NCBI RefSeq assembly: GCF_006715305.1
Contig: NZ_VFMY01000002.1
Coordinates: 1 to 64,000 of the forward strand
Length of the DNA stretch: 64,000 nt
Origin: Arthrobacter sp. SLBN-100
GTDB lineage: Bacteria; Actinomycetota; Actinomycetes; Actinomycetales; Micrococcaceae
Direction of reading: 5' to 3'
Shown here: positions 27,506 through 35,289 of the stretch, one piece after another
Numbering within the stretch: the first letter of the stretch is position 1
How the letters are laid out: each line of letters opens with the position of its first letter
Program-made: the position numbers and the translations under genes
The notes under the pieces: generated by a model
Seen by the model: the letters and a program-made list of their open reading frames with translations, nothing else
What the model was told of the DNA's origin: nothing
The model's database searches: none

Positions 27506-28119
27506 GGTGAGGCCTTTCGGTGGGTGGTTGATGTGGTGTTGGTAGCTAAGGTGGCTATGTCAGCGATGAAGCGTTGAAATTCGCGGGACACCGGGGCCGT
27601 CGTGTCCCCATGTCGCCAAGCTTCTACCCAGGGCAGGGTCCAGAGCCGGGGCGCTCCCCCACCGACGATGGCGGCGAAGTCACGCAGCGCTTTGGGAGTT
27701 TTCCCCCGTGCGTCCGCCAGGATGGCGAGGCCGAGTAGGTCTACTTCCGGTGTGGCTCCTGACGCCCATTGGGTCAGCGCGCTTCTGGCGGCTGTCAGGC
27801 CGCGCATGTCGGCGCGGCAGACCAGCAGGATCCGGGGGTTGCTTCCGTCCCGGAGGACGGGCCAGCAGTGATTGGTGGCACGTGCACCGAGGAGGTCCGC
27901 GATTCTGTTTTCGCCCGCTCCCCCGTGAGCGCCGATGATCCATAGCGCGGCGGAACCGGTCATGGTGCTGCTGGGCAGGCGGTCGGCTGTGTCGGGTTCA
28001 ACCATTCCCTTCAGAGGGGCACTGATGACTGCCGCCGGCGGCATGTACGTATCCAGTGTTTCCACCTCCGCGGTGTCGGTGGTGGGGCTGGTGATCCAAG
28101 GGTTCAGGGACTGTTGCAT
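27502..28119 (-). CDS. Conjugation-operon protein with degenerate P-loop (DUF6668-like)
   Basis: ATG at 28119 follows AGGAGG; the product has 205 residues. After an unstructured 55-residue N-terminus there is WIIGAHGGAGENRIADLLG, shaped like the P-loop of ParA-type ATPases but with E-N in place of the Lys-Ser/Thr pair, so nucleotide binding is doubtful. IILVCRADMRGLTAA-like and VDLLGLAILADARG strands follow. The next upstream gene is a ParA-like ATPase, so this may be its degenerate partner. It resembles the actinobacterial DUF6668 family as I remember it. It overlaps the VirB2-like start. Confidence 0.6.
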   Translation of the reverse strand: MQQSLNPWITSPTTDTAEVETLDTYMPPAAVISAPLKGMVEPDTADRLPSSTMTGSAALWIIGAHGGAGENRIADLLGARATNHCWPVLRDGSNPRILLVCRADMRGLTAARSALTQWASGATPEVDLLGLAILADARGKTPKALRDFAAIVGGGAPRLWTLPWVEAWRHGDTTAPVSREFQRFIADIATLATNTTSTTHRKASP

Positions 28120-28154
28120 GGTTCCTCCTTTCGAAAGTCCGTTGGTAGGTGGTT

Positions 28155-29603
28155 TTAGAAGCCCTTCGCGACGGCGGCTGCGGCCGCCAGCCATGCCCGC
28201 TGGGTGGCGGGCTGGAGGGCTTGATAGCGAATGGGGCCGTTGACCAGGGCCGGGTCGTAGGGAATCCGGACGACGGCCCGGACGAACGGTTCAAAACCAT
28301 CCGCGATCCGCTGGGCCTCGTCCTTGGCCCGCTTCAAGGCATCCCCCGACATGGCCCGCTTGGCATCGGTGGATTCAGAGACGATCACGACCGCGTTGCG
28401 GGCCAGCTCGGCGTCATGGCCACCACGGGATTCGAGGGTCTGCAGCGCCAGCCGGGCAGCTTCGGCGCGGTCCTCAATGGCCGTCACCGGCACGACGAGC
28501 TGGTTCGTGTGGTGGATCATCCTGCGCCAGTTCGCTGCCCGGGCGGTGTTGCCCGAGTCCATGACCACCAGCCGGTAGTACCGGGTAAGGACCTGGTGGG
28601 CGATGTCGACTTCCTCAGCCGTGACCTCGTGGTCGCCTTCTTCGTTCTCGTCCGATCGGAGGACATCGAATTTATCTGCGGTCTGGTGGTGGACGAACTT
28701 GGCAATCTCGGCGGCGTTCGTTGACGGGGAAAGCAGTTCGGTCGAGGAATCAATCAGGTCCAGGACGCTCCGGTCGTGAGCTCCCTTTTCGGTCCGCCAG
28801 CCCAGGGTGCCTTGGGACTCGTTGTTGTCCCAGGCGACGGTCGCGGCACCGCTGTAGCGGGCGAGGATGGCCGAGAGCATGACCACCGTGGGGGTCTTGT
28901 TCGCCCCGCCCTTGCGGTTGACCACGGCAATGGTCCGGGGACCGGGCCAGTGCTGGCTGACCGTGCGGACATCCTCACGTTCTGAGAGTTCTTCGGCGGA
29001 GGGGTCCATCCGGAAGCCAAGGCGTGTGAGCGCACCCCGCCACCCCTGGGTGGCCGGCTCCAGGACCGGGGCGCTGACCAGGAATGAGGTTTCCTTCAAG
29101 CTGCGCCGGGTCGGCGGTGTTTCCTCCGTGGCAACTGCCGGCGCTGTCGTCTCTGGTGCGACGGGATTGGGCGGCCACGGCTGGCGGTCCACCGCGGCGA
29201 CGGCGGCAGCCGTGGGCTCTAACCGAGCATCCACAGACTCAGGCGCAGGAGCCGGGACGGTATCAATGACGGCCGGAGCTACGGCCTCAGGTGTGGGTTT
29301 CGGTGCTTCGGCCCGACGGCGGGCGGGGCGTACCTCGTAGGAGACGGATTCGATCGTGTTGTCCGGGTGCACGATCAGTTCCCCGTGTCCCTCGGGATCC
29401 TCGATCTGGGCCCTGACGGGACGGTTCAAGGTCTGGGCCTCGCCCAAGACGAGGGCCAGGGCGTTGTTGCGAAGATCCTGCAGGGACTCCCCGGCCGGGA
29501 CGATGCGGGAGTTACCGGCGACGATGACCTCGGCGGTCCCGTTGTCACGGACGATGGCACTGATGTTTGGAAAGGCGAGGACCTCGGTTGATGTGGTGCT
29601 CAT
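28155..29603 (-). CDS. ParA/MinD-like ATPase of the conjugation operon
   Basis: From ATG at 29603 the protein has 482 residues. The first 90 form a small domain, then comes a Pro/Ala-rich linker (residues 95-190), then a SIMIBI ATPase domain with NRKGGANKTPTVVMLSA near residue 228, where the deviant Walker A keeps KGG but the usual GKT is NKT. VVMDSGNTARAANWRRMIHH and VVPVTAIEDRAEAARLAL follow. The Gly-to-Asn change could weaken ATP use. Related proteins occur in actinobacterial conjugation operons; localisation of the apparatus is a reasonable guess. It is not the partition ParA, which is at 38153. Confidence 0.75.
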   Translation of the reverse strand: MSTTSTEVLAFPNISAIVRDNGTAEVIVAGNSRIVPAGESLQDLRNNALALVLGEAQTLNRPVRAQIEDPEGHGELIVHPDNTIESVSYEVRPARRRAEAPKPTPEAVAPAVIDTVPAPAPESVDARLEPTAAAVAAVDRQPWPPNPVAPETTAPAVATEETPPTRRSLKETSFLVSAPVLEPATQGWRGALTRLGFRMDPSAEELSEREDVRTVSQHWPGPRTIAVVNRKGGANKTPTVVMLSAILARYSGAATVAWDNNESQGTLGWRTEKGAHDRSVLDLIDSSTELLSPSTNAAEIAKFVHHQTADKFDVLRSDENEEGDHEVTAEEVDIAHQVLTRYYRLVVMDSGNTARAANWRRMIHHTNQLVVPVTAIEDRAEAARLALQTLESRGGHDAELARNAVVIVSESTDAKRAMSGDALKRAKDEAQRIADGFEPFVRAVVRIPYDPALVNGPIRYQALQPATQRAWLAAAAAVAKGF

Positions 29604-29644
29604 GGGCTTCTTCCTTAGGTGTGTGAGTTGGGGAGTTCCGGCGC

Positions 29645-30157
29645 TTAGGACGAGGGTGGTGTGAAGCGGTTGACCTTCCACGGGGCTTCCTTGCCCGTGC
29701 GGAGCAGCTGGAGCGTGTAGGTTCCGGCGTCGGTGGGCACTGCTGCCATCACGCCGTAGCCGTTGGTCTCATCGACGCTTAGCGTGGCCGGGCCGGTGAC
29801 GCGGCTGGCGGGAATGTTGGCCGGGTCCACAGCCGAGTAGTCGGCAGTGGCCTGTGGCGTGAGCCAGCGGGCTAGATCGTTGGCCCACTGCTTTTCCTCC
29901 ACCGCCGGGCGGGCGAAATCAGTCGTGGCCTTCCCAGCCACGTCTATGGCCGCGTCCTTGCTGGCCTGATCCCAGGTGATACCGATCGTGGCCGGCACCG
30001 TTCCCCCGGGCGCCTGCGGGCCGCTGCTGGCGCTCAGCGAGACGGGAGCGGAGGGCGTGGCGGTCGTGGTTTCTGCCGGGGCAGGCGTGGTGTTTGCTGC
30101 CGGTGCGCACGCGGTGCAGAGCAGGGCTACTGCGATGAGGGCACAGGGCTTTTTCAT
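29645..30157 (-). CDS. Secreted lipoprotein of the conjugation operon
   Basis: The 170-residue protein starts MKKPCALIAVALLCTAC, a lipoprotein signal with lipobox LLCTAC and Cys17 as the lipidated residue. A Thr/Ala/Pro linker leads to a 110-residue domain that ends in YTLQLLRTGKEAPWKVNRF, the last strands typical of an NTF2-like fold. It would be anchored outside the membrane, perhaps as part of the transfer channel like other NTF2-fold conjugation proteins. Its ATG overlaps the stop of the hydrolase gene (TAATG). The exact family is unknown. Confidence 0.7.
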   Translation of the reverse strand: MKKPCALIAVALLCTACAPAANTTPAPAETTTATPSAPVSLSASSGPQAPGGTVPATIGITWDQASKDAAIDVAGKATTDFARPAVEEKQWANDLARWLTPQATADYSAVDPANIPASRVTGPATLSVDETNGYGVMAAVPTDAGTYTLQLLRTGKEAPWKVNRFTPPSS

Positions 30158-31233
30158 TACTTCTCCTCTTGGGTGGGCAGGTACAGGAACGCTGAGGGGA
30201 CATCGCTGCTGACGGTCCGGGTGTAGTAGTTGTGGTCATCCGGGGGCAGGTAGCCGTTGTAGCCCTCTTCGACGTAGGTCCCGTCGTCTTTGACTTCCTT
30301 CACCACGGCGACGTGACCGAAGGTCGGGTCCGCTCCCCCGACCCCTGGTGCGTACCAGACAACCGCACCAACCCGGGGAACGGACCCGGTGGGCCAGCCT
30401 TTGGCGTCCCAGCCGGCCTTCCACGTAAGGGCCGATCCCAGGCCCTGCCCGTCCGGGCGGAAGTTGCCGTTGAGGAATTTGAACGGTTCACCCGTGGAGC
30501 CCGTCTGCTGGTTCACCCGCCACAGGGCAAAGTCCACGCATTCGCGGTGAAACATGCCCAGCGGCGACGCGGCGGCTGCTCCGGCCCCGACCTGCATCCA
30601 GGTAGGAGAGTCTTTCCACGGGTAGTCATCCCCGGCACCGGACTTCCCCGGAATGGCGCAGTCACTGCGTCCCAGTGAAAACTTCCCGTCCGAGAGTGCC
30701 TGGACGAGCTTGACGGCCTCGGGCCAGTACTTCTGGTAGTGGTACGGGTCCGCGTTGCGCTGGGCTTTATTGCCGGCGATGGTCGGTTCCAACAGCTCCC
30801 AACCTTCGACCTTCTGCAGGGCCTTGATGAAGTTCGTGGTGCTGATGGTCGGGTCCATGCGGTCCGCGTAGGAGCCCCACGCTCCATTGTCGCGTTGCTG
30901 GAACAGCCCGCGGGAGTCAGCTCCGGATCCGTCGCCGTGGTCCAGGACCCGCAGGCCCGACTCCCCCAGGGAAACCATGACGCTGATCATCTGACCCTTC
31001 ACGGACAGGTCCAGGGCCTTACCGGCACCCATGATCGCAGCGGCGTTTTTCAACTGCTCCTCGGTGTAACCCTCGGCCTTCGTATCGGCCTTGATGACAA
31101 CAGAGACGGACGAGCCGCAGGTGGCCGCGGTAGATTTCGAAGGGGTGAGCAGCACGAGCATGCTGAATATCAGGCCAAAAAACAGTACCGGGGTGGCGGC
31201 GAGCGTAACCAGAGCAAATGACCTGCCTTGCAT
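30157..31233 (-). CDS. CHAP-domain cell-wall hydrolase, first gene of the conjugation operon
   Basis: The 358-residue protein has an N-terminal membrane anchor/signal (ALVTLAATPVLFFGLIFSML). Residues 55-165 look like a lysozyme-type domain (SLGESGLRVLDHGDG, SRGLFQQRDNGAWGSYADRM), as in bifunctional VirB1/TcpG-like hydrolases. Residues 225-345 form a CHAP amidase/endopeptidase with catalytic Cys in MFHRECVDFALWRV and His in FGHVAVV. It would open peptidoglycan for the transfer machine at the cell surface. The operon promoter should be in the 195 bases between it and the divergent regulator at 31428. Confidence 0.85.
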   Translation of the reverse strand: MQGRSFALVTLAATPVLFFGLIFSMLVLLTPSKSTAATCGSSVSVVIKADTKAEGYTEEQLKNAAAIMGAGKALDLSVKGQMISVMVSLGESGLRVLDHGDGSGADSRGLFQQRDNGAWGSYADRMDPTISTTNFIKALQKVEGWELLEPTIAGNKAQRNADPYHYQKYWPEAVKLVQALSDGKFSLGRSDCAIPGKSGAGDDYPWKDSPTWMQVGAGAAAASPLGMFHRECVDFALWRVNQQTGSTGEPFKFLNGNFRPDGQGLGSALTWKAGWDAKGWPTGSVPRVGAVVWYAPGVGGADPTFGHVAVVKEVKDDGTYVEEGYNGYLPPDDHNYYTRTVSSDVPSAFLYLPTQEEK

Positions 31234-31427
31234 CAGCGCAGACCCCCGTATGGTCCGACTAACAACAGGCCCGCGGCGTCCGTTTTCGTCGCCAGGTCAG
31301 TGGTGGAAGCGCAAAAGGTATCGGAGATGAGGCCAAGACGCTGCGGGCAGCTGACTTCACGACTCCACATGAAGAGAGCCGCGGCACGGACTCTTTTATT
31401 TAGCAATAGAGTGAGGCATGGAAAATT

Positions 31428-31778
31428 GTGATGATTCAATGGAAAGTCGGGCAATATAGACGCATGCCCCGACTGATCCGACCGAATCTTCCTCCAGATG
31501 TCGAGGCCGCAGTGAGATTCATGGGCAACAGGGCTCAAGCGAACGTCTTGAGGCAGTTGGCCATTCTTGGTCCCTCGACGATCGGGCAACTCCAGGCCGA
31601 GCTGGACATAGGCAGACCGAGCCTGAACCGGCATCTGGAAACTCTTGAAGATGATGGTCTGATCGAAACGGATCCTCCGCGCGGTGTGCGCCAAGGCCGG
31701 GATGTTACTTATACGGTGCAACCAAGAAGGATTCGAAGTCTGGCGCGCACGTACCTTGACTACGTCGAGGGAAATTAA
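31428..31778 (+). CDS. Winged-helix transcriptional regulator (ArsR-like)
   Basis: A 116-residue protein; an internal ATG at 31464 would give 104. The DNA-binding part is standard: VRFMGNRAQANVLRQLAILG, then the helix-turn-helix TIGQLQAELDIGRPSLNRHL, the recognition ETLEDDGLIET, and a beta wing RGVRQGRDVTYTV. It reads away from the conjugation operon and its 5' region is shared with that operon's promoter, so it may control transfer genes. No metal-binding cysteines are seen. The ligand is unknown. Confidence 0.8.
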   Translation: MMIQWKVGQYRRMPRLIRPNLPPDVEAAVRFMGNRAQANVLRQLAILGPSTIGQLQAELDIGRPSLNRHLETLEDDGLIETDPPRGVRQGRDVTYTVQPRRIRSLARTYLDYVEGN

Positions 31779-31888
31779 GGCTGACGCCTTGGGAAGCGCC
31801 GGGAGGTCTTCTCTGCTCCTGTTGATCATGCCTTAATCACCGGTTCATCATTCCGTTCACTTGCTGGCTTCCACGCAGAGTCACGCAC

Positions 31889-31905
31889 GCGTCACGCATG
31901 AGTGA
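31889..31905. promoter_or_regulatory. Operator-like motif O1
   Basis: GCGTCACGCATGAGTGA, 16 of 17 bases identical to a site at 34494-34510. A related TCACGCACGCGTCACG word precedes it. It lies beyond the 3' end of the four-gene operon while its twin lies at the operon's 5' end. Confidence 0.45.
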
Positions 31906-31984
31906 GTACACAAAAGACGATAGCAGTGTGACGAAGCTTGTCAAACCCCACCGAGGGCTACCGGAAGGAGAGCCTTGGGGGTGG

Positions 31985-32416
31985 CTAGACGCCCTCATCC
32001 AAAATCTTGGCGATGGCCTTCAGCGTCTCGGGATCAACTGGGCCGAGTGCACGGGTCGCAAAATTGCGAACCTCCGCACGCCTCATGCTTCGAATGAGTT
32101 CCAACTCCGCCTCGACTCGTTCCGGAAGTTTACCGCCCTCCTGGAGGAGGTATTCGGGATCCACGTCGAATACGGTGGCTATTGCCCGTAGGGCTTCGTC
32201 AGGAACGACTTGTTCCTTCCCTGCCTTTAGTAGTGTCCATCGAGTCCGAGACAGGTAGTAGCCAGCCTTTTGGGCTCCATCGCGCATGGCCGGATAGTCG
32301 AAGGGTTTGCCAGTCTCAGAGACGAGCACATCCAGTAGGAGATTGATCTTCCGCGCGAGCGTTTCCGCCCGCAAGGCCCCGGCCGCGCGCTGCGGCGAAA
32401 GATCAAAATCACTCAA
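31985..32416 (-). CDS. EspR/XRE-like regulator
   Basis: TTG at 32416 overlaps the preceding stop as TTGA with GGAG nine bases before it; this gives 143 residues. The first 65 residues hold a helix-turn-helix related to XRE proteins (KINLLLDVLVSETGKPF, YYLSRTRWTLLKAG), then VVPDEALRAIATVFDVDPEYLLQEGG, and a C-terminal helical dimerisation part AEVRNFATRALGPVDPETLKA. This layout is that of EspR, the mycobacterial nucleoid-associated regulator. It is the last gene of a four-gene overlapping operon with an ImmA-type protease and two membrane proteins. Confidence 0.7.
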   Translation of the reverse strand: MSDFDLSPQRAAGALRAETLARKINLLLDVLVSETGKPFDYPAMRDGAQKAGYYLSRTRWTLLKAGKEQVVPDEALRAIATVFDVDPEYLLQEGGKLPERVEAELELIRSMRRAEVRNFATRALGPVDPETLKAIAKILDEGV

Positions 32417-33018
32417 CTGATCCAGCTCCAATTTTTAGTTCCAACGAAACAGCAATAAGTGATGATGCCTAGCAATGCCCCTGCCACTGCCTCTCGCCAA
32501 GTATGCTCCCTCAGTGCCGTTCGGCTCAGCATCATCATCGGTGATAGTACCAACAGCCAAATAAGAACCGATCCGAATACATCAGTCACCCAAAGTACGG
32601 CGAATGTCGTGACAGATACGTGAGCCGAAGCGTTCATCCGGCGTCTGGCCAGCGCCAGTAGAGCATTTCCTGCTACGAAGCCCAGCACGGTCGCGGGAAC
32701 TGGGGCCGGCACACTGAGAAGAACACAAGCTAATGCTCCAGCAATAGTGAGTGTTGTGACAGCCATCGTTCGCCCACTGCTCGGCAAACCGAACTTTCGG
32801 GCAATCCCGGCAAATTTCTTGTACGCCAATCCCGGAAGAATGACAATGCCGGCGGCTAAGACCGCAACGCCCCAGAAGCCCAAGCCAGCTTTGACGCCTG
32901 CCAAAACAATGACGACAAGCAGGAGGCCGGCTGGCATAAGTAGTTTGGAGAAGTTACCCGCCAGCGGAAGAAGAGTGGTGGGCGCGGTTCGGGCCGTTGT
33001 GTGCAAGTCTCGCCTCAA
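32413..33018 (-). CDS. PAP2-like membrane phosphatase homologue
   Basis: A 201-residue protein with about five membrane helices. NASAHVSVTTFAVLWVTD stands where PAP2 enzymes have PSGH, and SRTALREHTWREAVAGALLG matches the SRxxxxxHxxxD motif with Glu for Asp; the first motif (KxxxxxxRP) is not clear. It may be a divergent lipid-phosphate phosphatase, as in other actinobacterial operons of this kind. The ATG at 33018 lies 65 bases inside the upstream gene; ATG 32937 is an alternative. Activity is uncertain because of the altered motifs. Confidence 0.55.
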   Translation of the reverse strand: MRRDLHTTARTAPTTLLPLAGNFSKLLMPAGLLLVVIVLAGVKAGLGFWGVAVLAAGIVILPGLAYKKFAGIARKFGLPSSGRTMAVTTLTIAGALACVLLSVPAPVPATVLGFVAGNALLALARRRMNASAHVSVTTFAVLWVTDVFGSVLIWLLVLSPMMMLSRTALREHTWREAVAGALLGIITYCCFVGTKNWSWIS

Positions 33019-33952
33019 TTTTGTCTAGTACCTCAATGTCATCAGTCGACAAAAGGTTCGGATTCTCAATACGAATATCGTCGACAAAAATCACCCAACG
33101 GTAGAGCTGATCTTTGGAAAAGCGCCGCAGGCTTAGCGCTGCAGCCTCGCGCGCCCGTTCGCCGGCATCGGTTTGAAGAAGCCTCTCCACAATCGGCTGA
33201 AGGCTAACCAGCGACTCCCGACGCGCCTTCCAGTCAATCCATTGTTGCAAGCCTCGGCTGAACGCAGGAAGTGCGAATCCCACGGCAAAACCAAGCAAAG
33301 TAATAGCGATCAACCCGCGATAGACCAGATAGGCCACTTCCGTAGACCGGCTCTCCACTCCCTGGGCTTCTTGAATCACCAGATGCAGTTTGGTAACAAC
33401 TGCCGTAACTCCGGACAAGCAAGCGCCTGCGATGATGTCGAAGCCAATACGGAACGAAACCGTTTCCTCTGCTCGTTTCCTGCGCACGCATTCGTACCCG
33501 GTGTAGGCGGTGATGATGCCAATCCAGGCGAAGAAGAGGCCCTGGTACAGGGCAATAGCGGGAATACCGGCAAATACGTCCGTGAAGTTGGTGGCTGATC
33601 CAGGTGTCGCCGTCGAAAACAATAGGGCTGCCTGAGCGGCCGCCAGGCCAAGGCCGACCGTAACCAGAAGACGCCACCTCACGGTGGATGCATTGGTGGC
33701 GGCCACAACCAGCCTACTCAGTTCCGTCATGCCAAGACCCAAGACCACATGGACGACGAGATTGAGCAGATTCCGGTCACCAATCCAAGCATCAACGGTT
33801 AGGTAGACGGGATCTATATTCAGCGTTGTGCCTATCGACACGAGGAGCATCGCCCTGAGAATGCCCTGTTTCCAGCCGAACCTCAATCCTACAATCCGTA
33901 CCAAGACGACGGCCCAGAGGATTAAAGCTGGCAGTAGCTGTACGAGTCTCAT
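32954..33952 (-). CDS. MAB_1171c-like (DUF6545-type) putative transporter
   Basis: The 332-residue protein has seven or so membrane helices in residues 1-230 (for example VYLTVDAWIGDRNLLNLVVH between helices 1 and 2 regions, and YRGLIAITLLGFAVGFALP) and a cytoplasmic C-terminal tail ending in a Ser/His-rich stretch. It fits the actinobacterial MAB_1171c group, which has unknown function and commonly sits beside ImmA/IrrE and XRE genes. The start overlaps the ImmA stop by four bases. Assignment is from topology, size and gene context. Confidence 0.65.
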   Translation of the reverse strand: MRLVQLLPALILWAVVLVRIVGLRFGWKQGILRAMLLVSIGTTLNIDPVYLTVDAWIGDRNLLNLVVHVVLGLGMTELSRLVVAATNASTVRWRLLVTVGLGLAAAQAALLFSTATPGSATNFTDVFAGIPAIALYQGLFFAWIGIITAYTGYECVRRKRAEETVSFRIGFDIIAGACLSGVTAVVTKLHLVIQEAQGVESRSTEVAYLVYRGLIAITLLGFAVGFALPAFSRGLQQWIDWKARRESLVSLQPIVERLLQTDAGERAREAAALSLRRFSKDQLYRWVIFVDDIRIENPNLLSTDDIEVLDKIEARLAHNGPNRAHHSSSAGG

Positions 33953-34482
33953 TCAAAGACCTTTTCGAAGTCACTGGCTGGCACCGACGGCTTTTCCCGC
34001 GTAGCGGACGAAAGCAAGTACGCAACTTCCTCGGCAGCCTTTTCCATGTCACTCCACTGTGGCGATCGCGCAAGTATGCGTCTGAGGCCTTGTGCCTGGC
34101 CGACATGATGGAAAACGGAGGACATAGAGGCAGCCAACCCTTCACAACCTTGGTGCCGGAGAAGGATATGGCCGAATTCGTGGCAGATCACATGCATCCT
34201 GTGTAGCTCTGAGAGTCCGCTTCGAACGAGCACGAGTGAACGTTTGGCAGATTCAACCCAAAGCCCGGACACTCCAGACAGCCCATGACCAGGAACCTCG
34301 CGAATAGATATCGGCTTACCATGAGCTGAAGATACGGCTTGAAGAAGGGCTTCGAAGGTTACGTGCCTTGGTAGAGCGAGCATGGAGACGGCATTCCGAG
34401 GTGTTATACGACCGCTCCCGTTTGCGCTGTGCTCAATCATGATCGGTGACATTTTCTCCCAAACTGACGAAAACACACGCAT
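33949..34482 (-). CDS. ImmA/IrrE family metallopeptidase
   Basis: A 177-residue protein with the zinc motif HVICHEFGHILLRH in its centre and a preceding strand RSLVLVRSGLSELHRMH, as in ImmA/IrrE proteins that cleave or inactivate phage/ICE-type repressors. No XRE domain is fused; the EspR-like regulator three genes downstream may be its partner. Several ATG codons are possible (34482, 34452, 34440) and the first lies within an operator-like repeat region, so the true start may be further in. Cytoplasmic. It is the first gene of the operon. Confidence 0.8.
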   Translation of the reverse strand: MRVFSSVWEKMSPIMIEHSANGSGRITPRNAVSMLALPRHVTFEALLQAVSSAHGKPISIREVPGHGLSGVSGLWVESAKRSLVLVRSGLSELHRMHVICHEFGHILLRHQGCEGLAASMSSVFHHVGQAQGLRRILARSPQWSDMEKAAEEVAYLLSSATREKPSVPASDFEKVFE

Positions 34483-34493
34483 GCGTCACTCGT

Positions 34494-34510
34494 GCGTCAC
34501 GCATGTGTGA
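34494..34510. promoter_or_regulatory. Operator-like motif O2
   Basis: GCGTCACGCATGTGTGA, with an overlapping ACGCATGCGTCACTCGTGCG word just to its left. It lies directly upstream of the ImmA operon and is 16/17 identical to O1 at 31889. Confidence 0.5.
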
Positions 34511-34902
34511 CTAGACTGTGTTCTATCGTTGCTCCTCCAAGTTCCTACTAAAAGATGGCATGAAGGGTGGCTCTAGCATCAAATCGACAGGGCTGCCTGT
34601 CATAGGAGAGGGCGAAGTTGGAGTGCTGAACACGTTGAGAGGACTAAAGGTTTCGGCCCGGTACGTGACCGATCGTCAACCTTGGGCCAGACCAGTCATT
34701 GGGGCCGCCCCTAGCGCTGAGTGGTCGCTGCTGGGAACCCAGTCCCCCTCAGAGTCGAAGAGCGAGCCCAAAGTCACAAACGCGACACGCTACCGTTTTC
34801 TGAAAACAAATCCCCGGGCCTTCAATTGCCCGGTGATAGCTTCAGAGCAGTCGCAATGACAACCCAGTCAGTTTGAGCGGCAGGCAATACAACGATGAAG
34901 CT
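34511..34902. other. Intergenic stretch, nothing recognised
   Basis: About 390 bases. A plus-strand frame at 34518-34859 has no ribosome site or motif and its composition does not look coding. Confidence 0.35.
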
Positions 34903-34922
34903 GTAACCGCTCTAGCGGTTAC
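34903..34922. promoter_or_regulatory. 20-bp palindrome before the small plasmid gene
   Basis: GTAACCGCT, CT, AGCGGTTAC: perfect 9-bp arms, 22 bases before the ATG at 34944. Likely operator for self-control of the small DNA-binding protein or of rep. Confidence 0.6.
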
Positions 34923-34943
34923 AAAATTCAAAGGACACAGCAC

Positions 34944-35180
34944 ATGACGGCAGTAGCAGTAAATCGAGGCGGCGGGCGCCCCAGTAAAGGCCTGCGTAAG
35001 TTCATTGGTTTCCGCACACAGGAACACACCGCTGACGGGATCGCCAAGGTGGCCGCCCACAAGGGTCTAACCGTCACTGAATACGTTCTGTCCGTTGTAG
35101 AGCCAAAGCTGCAAGAGGACCTGGCCGCACTCGACCAGGATGACTACCAGCAGGAGCTGCCCATCCGCATTGCCTCATAA
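34944..35180 (+). CDS. Small basic plasmid protein, ribbon-helix-helix-like
   Basis: A 78-residue protein behind AAAGGA. After a basic N-terminus with GGGRPSKGLRK there is a strand FIGFRTQEHTADGIAKVAAH followed by GLTVTEYVLSVVEPKL, the strand-helix-helix shape of CopG/MobC-type ribbon-helix-helix proteins. With the palindrome directly upstream and the rep gene directly downstream, a copy-number or mobilisation regulator is plausible. A clean terminator separates it from rep. Family assignment is by pattern only. Confidence 0.6.
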   Translation: MTAVAVNRGGGRPSKGLRKFIGFRTQEHTADGIAKVAAHKGLTVTEYVLSVVEPKLQEDLAALDQDDYQQELPIRIAS

Positions 35181-35186
35181 CAAAAA

Positions 35187-35211
35187 GAAGGCCCGCACTA
35201 GGCGGGCCTTC
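35187..35211 (+). terminator. Rho-independent terminator
   Basis: GAAGGCCCGC, five-base loop, GCGGGCCTTC; perfect 10-bp arms, 7 bases after the stop at 35180. Confidence 0.8.
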
Positions 35212-35289
35212 GAAGCTTGAGACTTACCCTCTGGATTGCTTGCCGGCGGATCAGATTGTAAGTCGTGGAGAGCCTGAACAGGCCATCCT

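Noticed and set aside
31898..32191. Plus-strand ORF whose ATG lies in operator-like motif O1
   Set aside because: Most of it is antisense to the EspR-like gene and no ribosome site precedes it.
34518..34859. 113-codon ORF between the ImmA operon and the plasmid core
   Set aside because: No ribosome site, no motif and composition unlike coding sequence.
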